Of a stretch of DNA of 64,000 bases, positions 33,433 to 44,460 are shown piece by piece. Under the pieces are notes generated by a model. It was not told the DNA's origin, did no database searches, and saw only the letters and a list, made by a program, of their open reading frames with translations. Position numbers and translations under genes: made by a program. The DNA comes from Proteles cristata cristata (Eukaryota > Chordata > Mammalia > Carnivora > Hyaenidae). The stretch covers positions 186,001 to 250,000 of the forward strand of contig JAESUZ010000756.1 in the NCBI GenBank assembly GCA_017311185.1. Reading direction: 5' to 3'. Within the stretch, counting starts at the first letter, position 1. The number at the start of each line of letters is the position of its first letter.

Positions 33433-33849
33433 ATGTTCCAATAAAAAAAAACCAATTTTTTTTTTTTTTATATATCATCACACTGTCTGGAGGGAAATTA
33501 GGCTGCAAAACCTTGTGTGAAGTTTATGCTGTGAATTTGAAAATCCCTCGGCACATCCTCTTATATCACTGGGCTCTGTGCTTTCTGGATTTGAAAAACT
33601 AGAAGAAAGATTTCCTCACAAGGCACCCATGACTCCAGTTGCCTTTAATCCCATTAAAGTTTTCTTTTTCCTTTTATTCTCTTGAGAAGTTAGTTTTTTT
33701 TCTGAATTTGGTAGATACTGAAGATTTTCTTAGAAATTCTTCTTGATGACTATCTAGCATTTCGTACTCCAATGACCTTTGAAATTTCAGAATTCCAATG
33801 AACTATTTTAAATATGTAGGTATATATTTACCATAGTTCTTAGGTATGT
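33433..33849. other. Unique sequence
   Basis: No gene or repeat recognised. Confidence 0.4.
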
Positions 33850-34080
33850 ATGCTTGAAAGTCAGGTGATCTGTGTTTGAAACATGACTCCTTTATTTTTT
33901 TGATAATTGGATTTGAGCTTCTTAACTGCTCTATTCTTTAGTTTTCTCACTGACAAAATAGAAGAAAATAGAACCCTACCTTTTAGGGTTATTGTAAAAA
34001 TTACATGAAATACTATAACCAAAATGCTCAGGATAGTTCCTGGAAATAGAGCAAATTGTTAATATTGTTAGCTGTCTTTT
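33850..34080 (+). repeat. MIR SINE (ancient)
   Basis: Sense MIR: gcttcttaactgctctattc, gttttctcactgacaaaata, ttttagggttattgtaaaaa, aatgctcaggatagttcctg. The order is canonical and divergence is high. Confidence 0.75.
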
Positions 34081-34115
34081 TAGATGAGAAAATTGAGGCC
34101 AGAAGGGGAGAAGTT

Positions 34116-34332
34116 ATTTAAAATTTTTTTTAAATGTTTGTTTATTTTTGAGGGAGCGATGGACTGTGAATGAGGAAGGTGAGGAAAGAGAAAGGGACAC
34201 AGAATCCGAAGAAGACTCTAGGCTCTGGGCTGTCAGCACAGAGCCCAATGCAGGGCTTGAGCCCTCAGACCCTGAGAGGGTGACCTGAGCTGAAGTCAAA
34301 GGCTTAACCAACTTAGGCAGCCAGGTATCCAT
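34116..34332 (-). mobile_element. CAN SINE
   Basis: Antisense copy with diverged head (cttaggcagccaggtatcc). 15-bp TSD with one mismatch: agaaggggagaagtt at 34101-34115 and agaaggagagaagtt at 34333-34347. Confidence 0.92.
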
Positions 34333-34433
34333 AGAAGGAGAGAAGTTCTCATTGCAATGAAGGTTTTAGTAATTTCCAAAAATTACAACCATACATATTT
34401 AGAATTCTCCCATTAAGAAATAGTGGCTATGAG

Positions 34434-34656
34434 GGGCGCCTGGGTGGCTTAGTCGGTTAAGCGACTGACTTTCGCTTAGGTCATGATCTCGCGGTTCGTG
34501 GGTTCGGGCCCCGCGTCGGGCTCTGTGCTGGCTGCCGGCTCAGAGCCTGGAGCCTGTTTCATTCTGTGATTCCCTCTCTCTCTGACCCTCCCCTGCTCAC
34601 GCTGTCTCTCTCTCTCTCTCCTAAAAATAAATAAAAAACATTAAAAAAAAAAAAAA
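34434..34656 (+). mobile_element. CAN SINE, first of three at one target
   Basis: Sense copy with ggggcgcctgggtggcttag and most CpGs intact (gatctcgcggttcgtgggtt, ccccgcgtcgggctc), so the youngest of the trio. Its 19-bp TSD aagaaatagtggctatgag (34415-34433 and 34657-34675) is perfect. The second TSD copy is also the left flank of the next SINE. Confidence 0.97.
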
Positions 34657-34675
34657 AAGAAATAGTGGCTATGAG

Positions 34676-34898
34676 CGGTGCCTGGGTGGCTCAGTCAGTT
34701 AAGCATCTGACTTTGGCTCAGGTCATAATCTTGCAGTCTGTGAGTTCGAGCCCCAGGTTGGGCTTTGTGCTGATAGCTCAGATGACAGCTGGAGGCTGCT
34801 TCAGATTCTGTGTCTCCCTCTCTGTCTGGCTCTCCTCTGGTAGCGCTGTCTATCTCTGTCTCCGTCTCTCTCTGTCTAAAAAATAAACATAAAAAAAA
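34676..34898 (+). mobile_element. CAN SINE, second of three at one target
   Basis: Sense copy with head ggtgcctgggtggctcag and an insertion-like cagatgacagctggaggctg in the middle. CpG-depleted relative to the first. The right flank aagaaatagtgactatt (34899-34915) is a diverged copy of the same target. Confidence 0.95.
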
Positions 34899-34921
34899 AA
34901 GAAATAGTGACTATTAAAAAA

Positions 34922-35125
34922 AGGGGGAGGGGGCACCTGGGTGTCTCAATTGGTTAAACATCAGACTCTTGATTTTGACTCACGTCATGTTCTCATGGTT
35001 CATGAGTTCAAGCCCAACAATGGGCTCAGGGAAGAGCACTTGGGATTCTCTCTTCTCCCTCTCTCTGCCCTTCCCCCACTCCTTCCCTCTCTCTCTCAAG
35101 TAAATAAATAAACTTAAAAAAAAAC
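34922..35125 (+). mobile_element. CAN SINE, third of three at one target
   Basis: Sense copy with head ggggcacctgggtgtctcaa, the most diverged of the trio, body shortened (gggaagagcacttgggattc). The right flank aagaaatagttactat at 35131-35146 is the fourth copy of the target. Confidence 0.94.
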
Positions 35126-35146
35126 CCACAAAGAAATAGTTACTAT

Positions 35147-35955
35147 TTTTCTCCAGATGGCTACCAATTCTGCAAAATGTTGGTGTATCTGTCTATGTAG
35201 CCATTCTCCACAAAAAGCCAAAACAATAGGCTATTGTGGTCATCTTGATAATGAACTCCTAGAGAAAGAACACAACATATATAATACATACATTTATTCA
35301 TTCACTTTCTCCTTCATTCCTTCAGTCATGCGCACTGAGTACCTGAGGTGGGTCATTCACATAACTTGAATGCCAGTGAAAAGTCATACCTATGTCCATT
35401 TTACTACAAGCAGCATGCTAACCCCTAATCTGGAGTTAAGGTTTCTGGTTCTACATTTGGGTCCAGGTATAAGAGCTAAAGGTTCAAACTGCAACATTGG
35501 TTTGAGCCCTGCTTTGCAAGCTTAGCTGGACCTTTTCTACTGCTGGAAACGTTCTCCCTAGGAGTCTGTTGCATGACTTACAGCAACTTCTCTAAGCTTG
35601 GCTTTTTTACCCCCAAGCCCTTCAGTTCCACTACTATGCCTTTTACTTCAGTCAGTCACATTTCTATGGAAATGTGAATTAAGAAATTCAAGGTTATTTA
35701 GAGCAAACTGCCTCAGCTCTTTCCTGTCCCCAAAACTGGGTGTCTATGAACTCCTCCCCTGCCTCCTTCTCTCAGAGAAGCAGATACCCATCATCTTTGC
35801 AAGGCTCATCTTTTCCCCGAAGTTCTTGACCCTATTCAAATTCTCTGCTTTATCAGTTTCTGTTATACTCTCCTTCTCTCCTGCTTCTTTCCTGTCAGAA
35901 TCTAAGCCACACATTTTTCCCATTTCTAGTGGGTCACTAATCCTCATTATTATAG
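35147..35955. other. Unique sequence
   Basis: No gene supported. A long plus-strand frame (35598-36113) and a minus one (35744-36103) run into the neighbouring SINE and have no recognised domain. Confidence 0.4.
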
Positions 35956-35970
35956 GTGCCAGCAGTTCTT

Positions 35971-36140
35971 TTGTTTGTTTGTTTTTGAAAGAGAGAGACA
36001 CAGCGCCAGCAGGGGAGGGGAAGAGAGAGAGGGAGACAGAATCCCAAGCAGGCTCCACATTGTCAGCGCAGAGCCTGACACAGGGCTTGATCTCACAAAA
36101 CATGAGATCTTGACCTGACCAAAACCAAGAGTCAGATGCT
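35971..36140 (-). mobile_element. CAN SINE, 5' head missing (left half of a composite)
   Basis: Antisense copy from (TTTG)n at 35971 to gagtcagatgct at 36140, where its tRNA-like head should follow but a second SINE's tail begins. The outer flanks of the composite, gtgccagcagttct (about 35957) and gtgcatcagcagttct (about 36411), look like one decayed TSD around both elements. Confidence 0.9.
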
Positions 36141-36410
36141 TTTTTAAAATACTTTTTAAATGTTTATTTATTTTTGAGAGACAAACAGAGACAAAGTGCA
36201 AGCAGGGAAGGTGCAGAGAGAGAGGGAGACACGGAATCTGAAGCAGGCTCCAGGCTCTGTGCTGTCAGCAGAGAGCCCTACATGGGGCTCGAACCCATGA
36301 ACTGTGAGATCATGAACTGAACTGAAGTGAGATTATGAACTGAGCCAAAGTGAGATCATGAACTGAGGTGAAGTCAGATGCTTAACCCATGGAGACACCC
36401 AGGGCCCTCA
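36141..36410 (-). mobile_element. CAN SINE with 23-24-bp triplication (right half of a composite)
   Basis: Antisense copy. Between the B-box complement and the head, a unit reading tgagatcatgaactga is present three times, starting at 36304, 36328 and 36351. This makes the element about 47 bp longer than normal. The head ends acacccagggccct. Confidence 0.92.
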
Positions 36411-36655
36411 GTGCATCAGCAGTTCTGTCTTCCAACCTAATCCTGTCTTTTCCACCAAATGATATAACATCTGCAAGTAAAAGGTCAGAGAATTATTTTT
36501 AAAACAATTAGCTCAGAATTTCACTGTATACTGCAAGTCAATAATTAAACCTATTTACTCATAATTAGATTTAGATGCATGTAGATTTAGTACACTATGA
36601 GTAAAATAAAATGTTTGAGCTGTAAAATAATCTCAGAAAGTCACACATTTAAAAA

Positions 36656-36858
36656 TTATTTTTAAGGTTTATTTATTTATTTTGAGAGGGGAGAGGGGCA
36701 GAGAGAGAGAGAGAGAGAGAGAGACAGAATTTCATGCAGGCTCCACACTGTCAGTGTGGAGGCTGACACGGAGCTCTAACTCACAATCCTGTGAGATCAT
36801 GACTTGAGCGGAAATGAAGGGTCTTAAAGCTTACCCGACTGAGCCACTCACACACCTT
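36656..36858 (-). mobile_element. CAN SINE
   Basis: Antisense copy with (GA)n at 36700-36724 and head ending gagccactcacacacctt. TSD with one mismatch: agaaagtcacaca at 36635-36647 and agaaaatcacaca at 36859-36871. Confidence 0.93.
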
Positions 36859-36994
36859 AGAAAATCACACAGTGTTTTGACAAGATAGTCCATATGAAAA
36901 ATAAGGACTAACTTATAAAGAAGCTTTCATGTTAATGTAATGTCCCTTTCCTGGATTTGCATGTACTGAACATTCATGTAAAGAACCATCTTTG

Positions 36995-37185
36995 GGTCAC
37001 CTGGGTGGCCTAGTCGGTTAAGCGTCCGACTTTAGCTTAGGTCATGATCTCGCGGTTCGTGGGTTCGAGCCCCGCGTCGGGCTCTGTGCTGACTGCCAGC
37101 TCAGAGCCTGGAGCCTGTTTCAGAGTCTGCTCTCTCACCTCCCCTGCTCATGCTGTCTCTCTCTCTCCTAGAAAAAAAAAAAAAA
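36995..37185 (+). mobile_element. CAN SINE, young
   Basis: Sense copy with intact CpGs (gatctcgcggttcgtgggtt, gccccgcgtcgggctc), a deletion in the 3' (CT) region and a pure A tail of about 15. A perfect 14-bp TSD, aagaaccatctttg, lies at 36981-36994 and 37186-37199. Confidence 0.96.
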
Positions 37186-37199
37186 AAGAACCATCTTTG

Positions 37200-38844
37200 T
37201 CCTTTAAAAGTTTACCTTCAAAAGATGTTGCTTGTTCCTCCATAGACCAGTGAAACATCATGGAGGATGTACAAGAAATGAGGTTGTATTATGAGCTTAT
37301 GTTATAATCTTCCAATATTTTACGCAGGAAAACAACAGGTATTAGATTCTCCAACACATCAGCCTGGAAAAAAAAGGTGGTATAGAGATGCTGAAGTTTT
37401 AAATATTTATGTAACGAAATCTCAAGGGGATGCTAGATGACTCATTAAGATTTATTTGTTTCACTTAAATTGTGATGATTAGATTTCTGAGTCTCTGAAC
37501 AGCCACTACAGATCCATATTTCTCTCTTTCTATTTCATTACTCACTGATAATTTTATTTTATGCTGCTTTGGAATTCATCTCATAAAATGCTATATGTCC
37601 TCACGTTGTGCTGTGTTCCTGTTACTGAATCTCTCATGACCTGGAAAAATAAAGGTTCATAGAAAAAAAAAAACCAATCTGCTTTCTCTTTAGGACCATT
37701 TAAACTCAACTGACATTTGAGAATGAAGCAAAGAGAGACAATGATCGTATTTTAGTAAAGCTGTATCTAGAAAAATTTGCTCTTAAATTACAAAATCCTT
37801 TATAATATAAAGGTTTAGAAAATAACTCTTGCTTTCTGAAGAGTTTATTTACAATAAAGAAATTTGGAAGTCAACTAAAAGCAAGCTTTACATTGGACAA
37901 AAACGTTTTGTGTCTGTTTTCTAAAAAATCGAATGGCTTTTCTCCATACGCAGACATGAAGGGGTTGCCAAAGCTGACCTGGCTCAGGGTCTGGGCAGCG
38001 TGGAGGGGCCTAAGCGCTCTAGATCTCTCCTGTAGATAGTCACGCCACCAGAGGCAGTAGCCTGCGTCTACACTGCCTTCTCTCTCATATCCATTCACTC
38101 CTTAATCCACTGTAGTTTGGCTGCTGACCCAAAACATTTACAGAAGCTTTTTTCTAAGACCAAGCATTGCTTCCATGTTGCCAAATCCAGTGGGCACAGT
38201 TCTGTTATAATTTTATTTGACTCTGAGCATCATTGGCACACTTCTCTGCTTCTGTGTTTTGAAACTCTCAGCTTTTGAGATTCCAGTCTCTTGGTTTTCT
38301 TATTCTGTTATTGCTGCTGCTGCTCCTTATCAGTAACCTCCTTGACTCCTTTCTTTGACTTGGTGTTCAGAATGGCGGGATGCTGGAACATTCTTAGATA
38401 TGACTTGGGATTCCAGCTGTGAGGAAAGAACAAATGACCAAAGGAATAAACTGTCCACTAATTGTTTTGATTTCAGAGCACCAAGGGAGACCCTCTGTAT
38501 CTTCAAAATGACTCGACCCTCAACCTAAGTGATGCCTGAAATACACTTCATGGGAAACAAAGTTTTGCAGGCAGATTTTATGCCCAAAAAGAGCTTGGAG
38601 TCAGAAGGCTTGGGCAAGCACTGTTGTACTTGGGTAAGCACTGTGTAGAGTGTGACCCTGGTCAGTTCACTTAGCCTCCTCAAGTTTGTTTTCTCACTAT
38701 TTTTAGTAATAATATTAACAGTAATAAATTACAGAGTTATGATAGTCAATTGTGATACAGTAATGTATAAAAATCATGTTTGAATTATAATGCCCAATTC
38801 CTGGGCAGGTAATACATCGACTACAATTCATTCTAAAATACAAA
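37200..38844. other. Unique sequence with an unassigned ORF and an L2-like piece
   Basis: No confirmed gene. About 38150-38350 (ttgagattccagtctcttgg, ttttcttattctgttattgc) faintly resembles a CR1/L2 reverse-transcriptase region, too decayed to be sure. The 37871-38101 frame is listed separately. Confidence 0.4.
37871..38101 (-). other. Unassigned 75-codon open frame, protein-like composition
   Basis: The minus strand gives an open frame ending at 37871, containing GYCLWWRDYLQERSRALRP and FGNPFMSAYGEKPFDF. An AATAAA (complement at about 37845-37850) lies about 20 nt past the stop. No in-frame ATG opens it; an in-frame TAA lies just upstream at 38102-38104. There is no convincing splice acceptor. 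It could be a retrocopy fragment, a terminal exon or chance. I do not recognise the protein. Confidence 0.25.
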
Positions 38845-39010
38845 GCATGAGCAGGGGAGGGGCAGAGAGAATGGGAAACACAATCTGAAGCAGGCTCTAG
38901 GTTCTGAGCTGTCAGCACAGAGCCCAACGCAAGGCTCAAATTCCCGAACCATGATATCATGACTGGAGCCAAAGTCAGATGCTTAACTGACTGAGCCACC
39001 CAGGTGCCCT
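38845..39010 (-). mobile_element. CAN SINE, tail-less
   Basis: Antisense copy that starts directly in gcatgagcaggggaggggca, without the T-rich (A-tail complement) end, and runs to gccacccaggtgccc. The 3' end is missing, so it is truncated by a deletion or insertion break. Confidence 0.9.
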
Positions 39011-39689
39011 GGTTTAGTAACTTTTCTAATGAATTCTGTAAAGTATGTACTCTTTGACACTTGTGGTCACCAAAACCTTTGCTCAGTTAACCTAGTGATC
39101 AGTTAATGATTACACAGAGATTTCTTTAAATGCCTAGAAGCAGTAAGTCTCCCAGGATTTACCAAGGGGTTCTGTGTGTTTGTGCTGGGCATGTCTCTCT
39201 TCCTCTGACAGGTAGCTTACACTCCACCTCAGCCTCCAATTCCTGCTTGAGCAGAGCCTCAAGGATCTGAGTTTTTCTGAGTCTGTGCATAGCCCTGACA
39301 TGCCCATAACTTATAAATTCCCATGATATTTAGGGATTTTCAAAGCCCTCTATAAATATTCACTACTTTCCAATGTTTCCTTTTAAGTTTTTTGGCCACC
39401 TTTTTGTTTGCCCATACACTCGGGACCACCTCAGACTGCTGCAGTATTAAACAATTGCCACTGATTGTTTTGGAAAACGTGCAAAGTGGGAAAAGCTGTT
39501 CACACTGGCTCAGCTCTGAATCAGGCCAAATAAAAACAAGCCCTACAAGTAGGTCGTTCTTAAGAACTGCCAGACAGATCAAATATTGGTGATTCTCCAG
39601 GGATGGGCCTTGGAAGGAACTTCTAACCTGTTCTGTCAGCTCCAATGGCTGCTAAGCTGTTCATTTTTACTGCAATTTTAAAAAAGAAA
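39011..39689. other. Unique sequence
   Basis: No gene supported. A 101-codon minus-strand frame at 39340-39645 begins at a non-ATG codon and has no recognised motif. Confidence 0.4.
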
Positions 39690-39701
39690 TATGCTAATTA
39701 A

Positions 39702-39916
39702 AAATTCTTCTTCTAATATTTATTTTAGAAAGACAGAATTCAAGCAGGGGAGGGGCAGAGAGAGAGAGAGAGAGGGAGACAAAGAATCTGAAGCAGGCTC
39801 CAGGCTCTGAGCTGTCAGCACAGAGTCCGACATGGGGCTCAGACCCACCAACCCTGAGACTGTGACCTGAGCCAAATTTGGATGCTTAACTCACTGGCCC
39901 CCCCCAGGTGCCTCAG
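39702..39916 (-). mobile_element. CAN SINE
   Basis: Antisense copy with (GA)n at 39759-39776 and a C-run in the head (ggccccccccaggtgcc). Short TSD tatgctaatt at 39690-39699 and 39920-39929. Confidence 0.92.
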
Positions 39917-39929
39917 GACTATGCTAATT

Positions 39930-40490
39930 TTAATTGTGACTTCTGGCTATTGTATTTGTTTTTGAAATATTTAATAATACCACCCCATGTTTCACCCACA
40001 AAATTTCAGTCCAACTTTTGCTACACTGGAGACTATCCAGTATATATGTAGGTGTTTTGTCTGAGATTTATTGTTTATTCATATGAATGAACAGATGGTG
40101 TCCATGAAGAAAAGCCAGTTTCCCCCTACCCATCTCCCACAGACACAGCTTTCCAATTTTAAAGTGTATTTTATAAAAGTTCTTTATACATTTTCTCCCA
40201 GGAAAGAGATCTATATCCAGTAAACCTGCCTATAGGTTTTCAGGGCTATTGCAGCACTGAGGGGGGAACTGGATGTGAGCAAGTTAAAAAGTCACAAAGT
40301 TTGCTACTCTTACCAAGATTCAGCCACTTTTTGCATAGATCTTCAGATGTACCCAAGCCTTGGGTTAATTTCCAAAGTTCTAAAAGTGTTGATTTTTAAC
40401 TATTTTTGCCAATATTCTCATTGTTTTTATGGAGAAACAGATTTTCGGAGGTCCTTCCCTTGCTGTTCTGGAAGTCCAAACTTTGCCCAT
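39930..40490. other. Unique sequence
   Basis: No gene or repeat recognised. Confidence 0.4.
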
Positions 40491-40505
40491 TAAAAAATTT
40501 GTTTG

Positions 40506-40720
40506 TGGGGCACCTGGGTGACTCAGTTGGTTGAGAGTCTGACTTTGGCTCAGGTCATGATCTCACAGTTCGTGGGTTCGAGCCCCGTGTCAGGCTCTGC
40601 GCTGACAGCTAGCTCGGAGTCTGGAGCCTGCTTCTGATTCTGTGTCTCCTTCCCTCTCTGGCCCTCCCCTGCTTACTCTGTATGTCTCTCTCTCTCAAAA
40701 AAAAATAAATAAAACATTTT
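40506..40720 (+). mobile_element. CAN SINE
   Basis: Sense copy with head ggggcacctgggtgactcag, B box gggttcgagccc intact, A-rich tail. A perfect 15-bp TSD, taaaaaatttgtttg, lies at 40491-40505 and 40721-40735. Confidence 0.96.
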
Positions 40721-40779
40721 TAAAAAATTTGTTTGCTTTCTTACTTTTGAGCTGTCAGTAGTCTTTCCATGTTCTGACA

Positions 40780-41150
40780 CAAGCCCAGTGTCTGACATAT
40801 GCATTTCATTAATTCTGTCCCAGTCTGCATTTTGCTTTCTATTTTACTAATCGTGTTCTTCAAAGAGCAAAAATTTTATATTGTTGTAGTCCACGTTATC
40901 TTTGATTAATTTTCTTTTATGATTCTGGCTTTAGGGAGGTGGTGTTATCTAAGAAAACTTTCGCTACTCATTTTCTCCTGTTCTTTTTCTGAATTTTTCT
41001 AAAGTTTTAAAAAATTTTACATTTAAACTCATAATCCATTTCACATTAATCTTTGTGCATTATGTAAAGTAAGGATTGATGTTTCTTTTTTTTTTTTCTG
41101 TATGGATATCTCTTTTTTGGTTTTACAGAAAAATTGACCACTAAGATATA
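40780..41150 (-). repeat. Ancient LINE-1 fragment, ORF2
   Basis: Antisense decayed L1: caaagagcaaaaattttata, ggttttacagaaaaattgac and actcataatccatttcacat match the part of ORF2 between RT and the Cys-rich tail. The young L1 here has gttcaggtcctttatccatt at the equivalent place. Confidence 0.55.
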
Positions 41151-41926
41151 TGCAGAATCACTACACATGAGAACATGTTTCTGCTTCTTTCATATCATTG
41201 AATGTATTAAATAGATTCTTTCTCTACCTAATCACTTTTATTTCACCCTGGAGAGTGCCATATTCAAGATGGCAAATGTCTTTTATCTCCCTGATCACAT
41301 TGCGGTCTGCTGTTACCTCTGCTGATATAACGGTCATTACTCTTCAGAGATTATGAGACTGCCCGCATGTTCATATTTGTAGAACTTTATAATAAAATTC
41401 TGTGAGCCATGGTTATAATTCATAGCACATAACTGTGATCTTCCTGTCTTAACTGCGTGTTTAGGACCTACTAGTATAAAAATACTTTTGGTTCTACCTG
41501 ATGTCAGCCCAATTTAGATGATTACATTATGAGTGCCCTCTGCTCCACAGAATGTGTGAATGTCAAAAGTGAAAAAAGCATATATGGGAGTGGATAGTAA
41601 CTTCATTTTTCTCTACCTTCCACTCTTCTTCCTCAGCTCCCCTACCTCCCCCCAAAAAGAAAAAAAAAAACAAAACATTCCACTCTTTCTGAATTTGTCA
41701 GGTCAACCTGAGTTATATAGGACTAAAATGCCTATTTGTGAACCATGGTTGGCCATACTCAAGTTCATTAACGTCTATGGTATTTAACAACTAACACTTC
41801 CTTGTCTCTGGTCTCCCTTCCAGGCTATGCAAGATATTTCTAATTTCATAAACATATTCTGACAAAGCATAAAATATAATTTTCTAAAATGAAACTAATA
41901 AAATGTGAAAGAAATTCTGCTGGTCA
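41151..41926. other. Unique sequence
   Basis: No gene or repeat recognised. The 75-codon frame at 41560-41787 has no motif. Confidence 0.4.
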
Positions 41927-41938
41927 GAATATATGAAG

Positions 41939-42081
41939 CGGGGCACCTGGGTGGCTCAGTAGGTTAAATGTCCGATTAGATCATGATCTCACAGTTCATG
42001 GGATGGAGGCCCGCATTAGATCTGTGCTGATAGTGCAGAGTCTGCTTGGGACTCTCCCCTTCTCTTTCTGCCCCTCCCCCA

Positions 42082-42117
<36 letters not shown>

Positions 42118-42140
42118 AAATAAACATTTTTCTTAAAAAG
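41939..42140 (+). mobile_element. CAN SINE
   Basis: Sense copy with head ggggcacctgggtggctcag, an internal deletion after the A box, and (CT)n at 42086-42114. 12-bp TSD gaatatatgaag at 41927-41938 and 42141-42152. Confidence 0.94.
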
Positions 42141-42152
42141 GAATATATGAAG

Positions 42153-42735
42153 AAAAACTTTGTTCCATATAATATGTTTGAGATAAAATGACTTGGCAAA
42201 TAAAAATTATATGTCATACAAACTTACGAACCAAATAACCACTGAGTTGAATCAACTTTCTCAGCTATTAAAATATTACTGAACAGATAGAAGGGAACGA
42301 ACAGATGAAAGCCAAGAAAAGTCAAAGGCAGATGGAGTAAAGACTGAAGAATGTATACCGTGGCAACATTTGTCTTCTTCTTTTTTTCTTTTACACAGAA
42401 TAATTTGGAGGTAAAGAAGCATTAAAGCAAACTACGATAGTGAATCGCAGAGAGAATCTTCAAGACTGACATAAGGGGTCTAACCCCAAGACTCAGATGG
42501 GCTCCTCAGGCAAGAACTGGCGCTGTCTGCAATAAGAGTGGAGGGGGTGGAGAATTTTGTAGGAAGGGCTGAGAGGAGGCTGGCCACTTTCCTTGATGTA
42601 CCCTTGCCTCTGGTTAAACAAGAACTAGAAGGGAAAAACATTTTCTATATCTAAAAGAAAGGGTTTCTTATAATAGTCTACTTTCATTCTTCTGCCCTGG
42701 GAAGTTCTTTCATTTGCCAAAAGCTGTATTTCTCC
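42153..42735. other. Unique sequence
   Basis: No gene or repeat recognised. Confidence 0.4.
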
Positions 42736-43144
42736 CTGTTACGATCTTTTTTTTTTTACAAATAGTTTATTGTCAAATTAGTTTCCACATAACACCCAGT
42801 GCTCATCCCCACAAGTGTCCTCCTCCATGCCCACCCCCTCCCCCCCACATCCATCAGTCCTCAGTTTTTGTCAGCATTCAAGAGTCTCTCATGGTTTGCC
42901 TCTCTCCCTTTCCCCCACCATTTCCGCCCTTCTTCTCCCCCTTGTTCCTCCGTCAAGTTCCTCCTAAGTGTCCATCAACAGATGAATGGATCAAGAAGAT
43001 GTGGTTTATCTATACCATGGAATACTACCTGGCAATGAGAAACCATGAAATCTGGCCTGTGTAGCAACATGGATGGACCTTGACGGTGTTATGCTGAGCG
43101 AAATAAGTCAGGCAGAGAAGGACAAATATCTCTGTTACGATCTT
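42736..43144 (-). mobile_element. 5'-truncated LINE-1 with twin-priming inversion
   Basis: A short L1 between two copies of ctgttacgatctt (42736-42748 and 43132-43144). 42749-42967 is the L1 3' UTR with A tail, antisense, nearly identical to 11410-11630. 42963-43131 is the end of ORF2 (PKCPSTDEWIKKMW, IYTMEYY) in the opposite orientation, corresponding to 11653-11821 of the long L1. About 22 bp between the two segments are missing, and the joint shares cctaa (42963-42967). This is the classic product of twin priming during L1 insertion. The frame at 42714-43064 that reads across the joint is an artefact. Confidence 0.93.
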
Positions 43145-43837
43145 AACCGCCTTTGGGATTATGTGATAAAAACTTTCCTGCAGGCGCTTCCTTGAAGCAA
43201 AACCAAAACCAAACTAAACTAAACTAAGGGTGGCATATTTCCGTGGGTACATGTTTACTTTGCTTTTATGTTTAGGTCCTGTTTTACCCACACTAGCTGT
43301 ATTTTAATGACCAAAATTGCATTTACTCATAATGTAACATATAACCTCACTGAGCACACTAGGTTGCTTTTAAGTGTATCGATCTGGGGAAGAGAGACAG
43401 TGAGAGCTGTATTTACTCACGGTACTTCCTGAATTACTAGAACAGGGCAAGAAAGATTCACTTATGAATCTGCAGCTCCATGTTTCTTCTGTAACTTACA
43501 AGTGGAGGTGACTTAATTTTTTTAAACAGTTGAAAAAGAAAATTCAACTGAGTAAATTTTAAGATTTTATTGGTTTCATTGATATATATAATATTTATTA
43601 TATATTAACATATGTATATCAATAAATTATATATTTAATATTTATATTATAATAAATGCATATAAATATATTACATGTTCATATATATTTATTGGTTTTA
43701 TTTATATATTTATATATATGAGATCACACTGTGTTTACTCTTTTTTTTAAGATATATATATGTGTATGTGTGTGTATAATATATCTATACACACATATAT
43801 ATGCATATATATATGATCATTCTGTGTTTGTCATTCT
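43145..43837. other. Unique sequence with a long AT-rich block
   Basis: 43560-43815 is almost only A and T with (TA)n and TATATG runs, including a (TG)n core at 43762-43776. Such blocks are prone to cruciform formation and assembly error. No gene seen. Confidence 0.5.
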
Positions 43838-44460
43838 CTGTCTGATTTCTTCTTCCGTTCATCCATTGGTGGACACTTACACTATCTCCATGTCTTGGCT
43901 ACTGTGAATAATGTTGGAGTGAATATGTGAGTGATTATGCCTGTTTGAATTAGTGTTTCCATTTCCTTTGGATAAATACCAGAAGTGAAATTGCTAGATC
44001 ATATGATATTTTCAATCTTAGTTTTTAAGAAAACTCCCTGGTGTTTTCCACAGTGGTTGCATCAATTTACATTCCCACCAACAGTGTACAAAGTTTCCCT
44101 TTTCTCCACAGCCTCACCAACGCTTGTGATTGTGATTTTGATTTGCTTTTTCCTGATGATTTGTAATGTTGAACAAATCTTTTCACGTACCTTGCCCTTT
44201 CAAGTACCATCTATATGACTTCTTTGGAAAAATATCTTTTCTGGTCCTCTGCCCACTTTTAGTTGGATTTTTGTTTTTTTTACTATTGAGTTGTATGAGT
44301 TCTTATGTTTTAGATATTAGCCCCTTATCAAATACATGATTTGCAAATGTTTTCTCCCATTCAATAGATTGCCTTTTCATTTTGTTGATGGTTTCCTTTG
44401 TGGTGCAGAAACCTTCTAGTTTGATGTAGTCTCACTTGCTCACTTTTACTGTGCTGCCTT
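43838..44460 (-). repeat. Ancient LINE-1 fragment, ORF2 3' region
   Basis: Antisense L1: ttggtggacacttacactat, gataaataccagaagtgaaa, tttccacagtggttgcatca, cattcccaccaacagtgtac, tagatattagccccttatca, tttgttgatggtttcctttg. The order is the same as in the intact L1 at 11800-12400, with much higher divergence. Confidence 0.85.

Noticed and set aside
34415..35146. CRISPR-like spaced repeats
   Set aside because: The four short repeats are TSD copies around SINEs in a mammalian genome.
35598..36113. 171-codon plus-strand frame
   Set aside because: The 3' third reads through an antisense SINE, and the rest has no motif or coding signature that I can see.
37010..37075. tRNA-like gene (A box tggcctagtcgg, B box ggttcgagccc)
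   Set aside because: These boxes belong to the tRNA-Lys-derived head of CAN SINEs, with the SINE body, (CT)n, A tail and TSD following. The same holds for all other SINE heads in the window.
42714..43064. 116-codon frame ending in an L1 ORF2-like peptide
   Set aside because: It reads across the inversion joint of a twin-primed L1: antisense 3' UTR first, then inverted ORF2.
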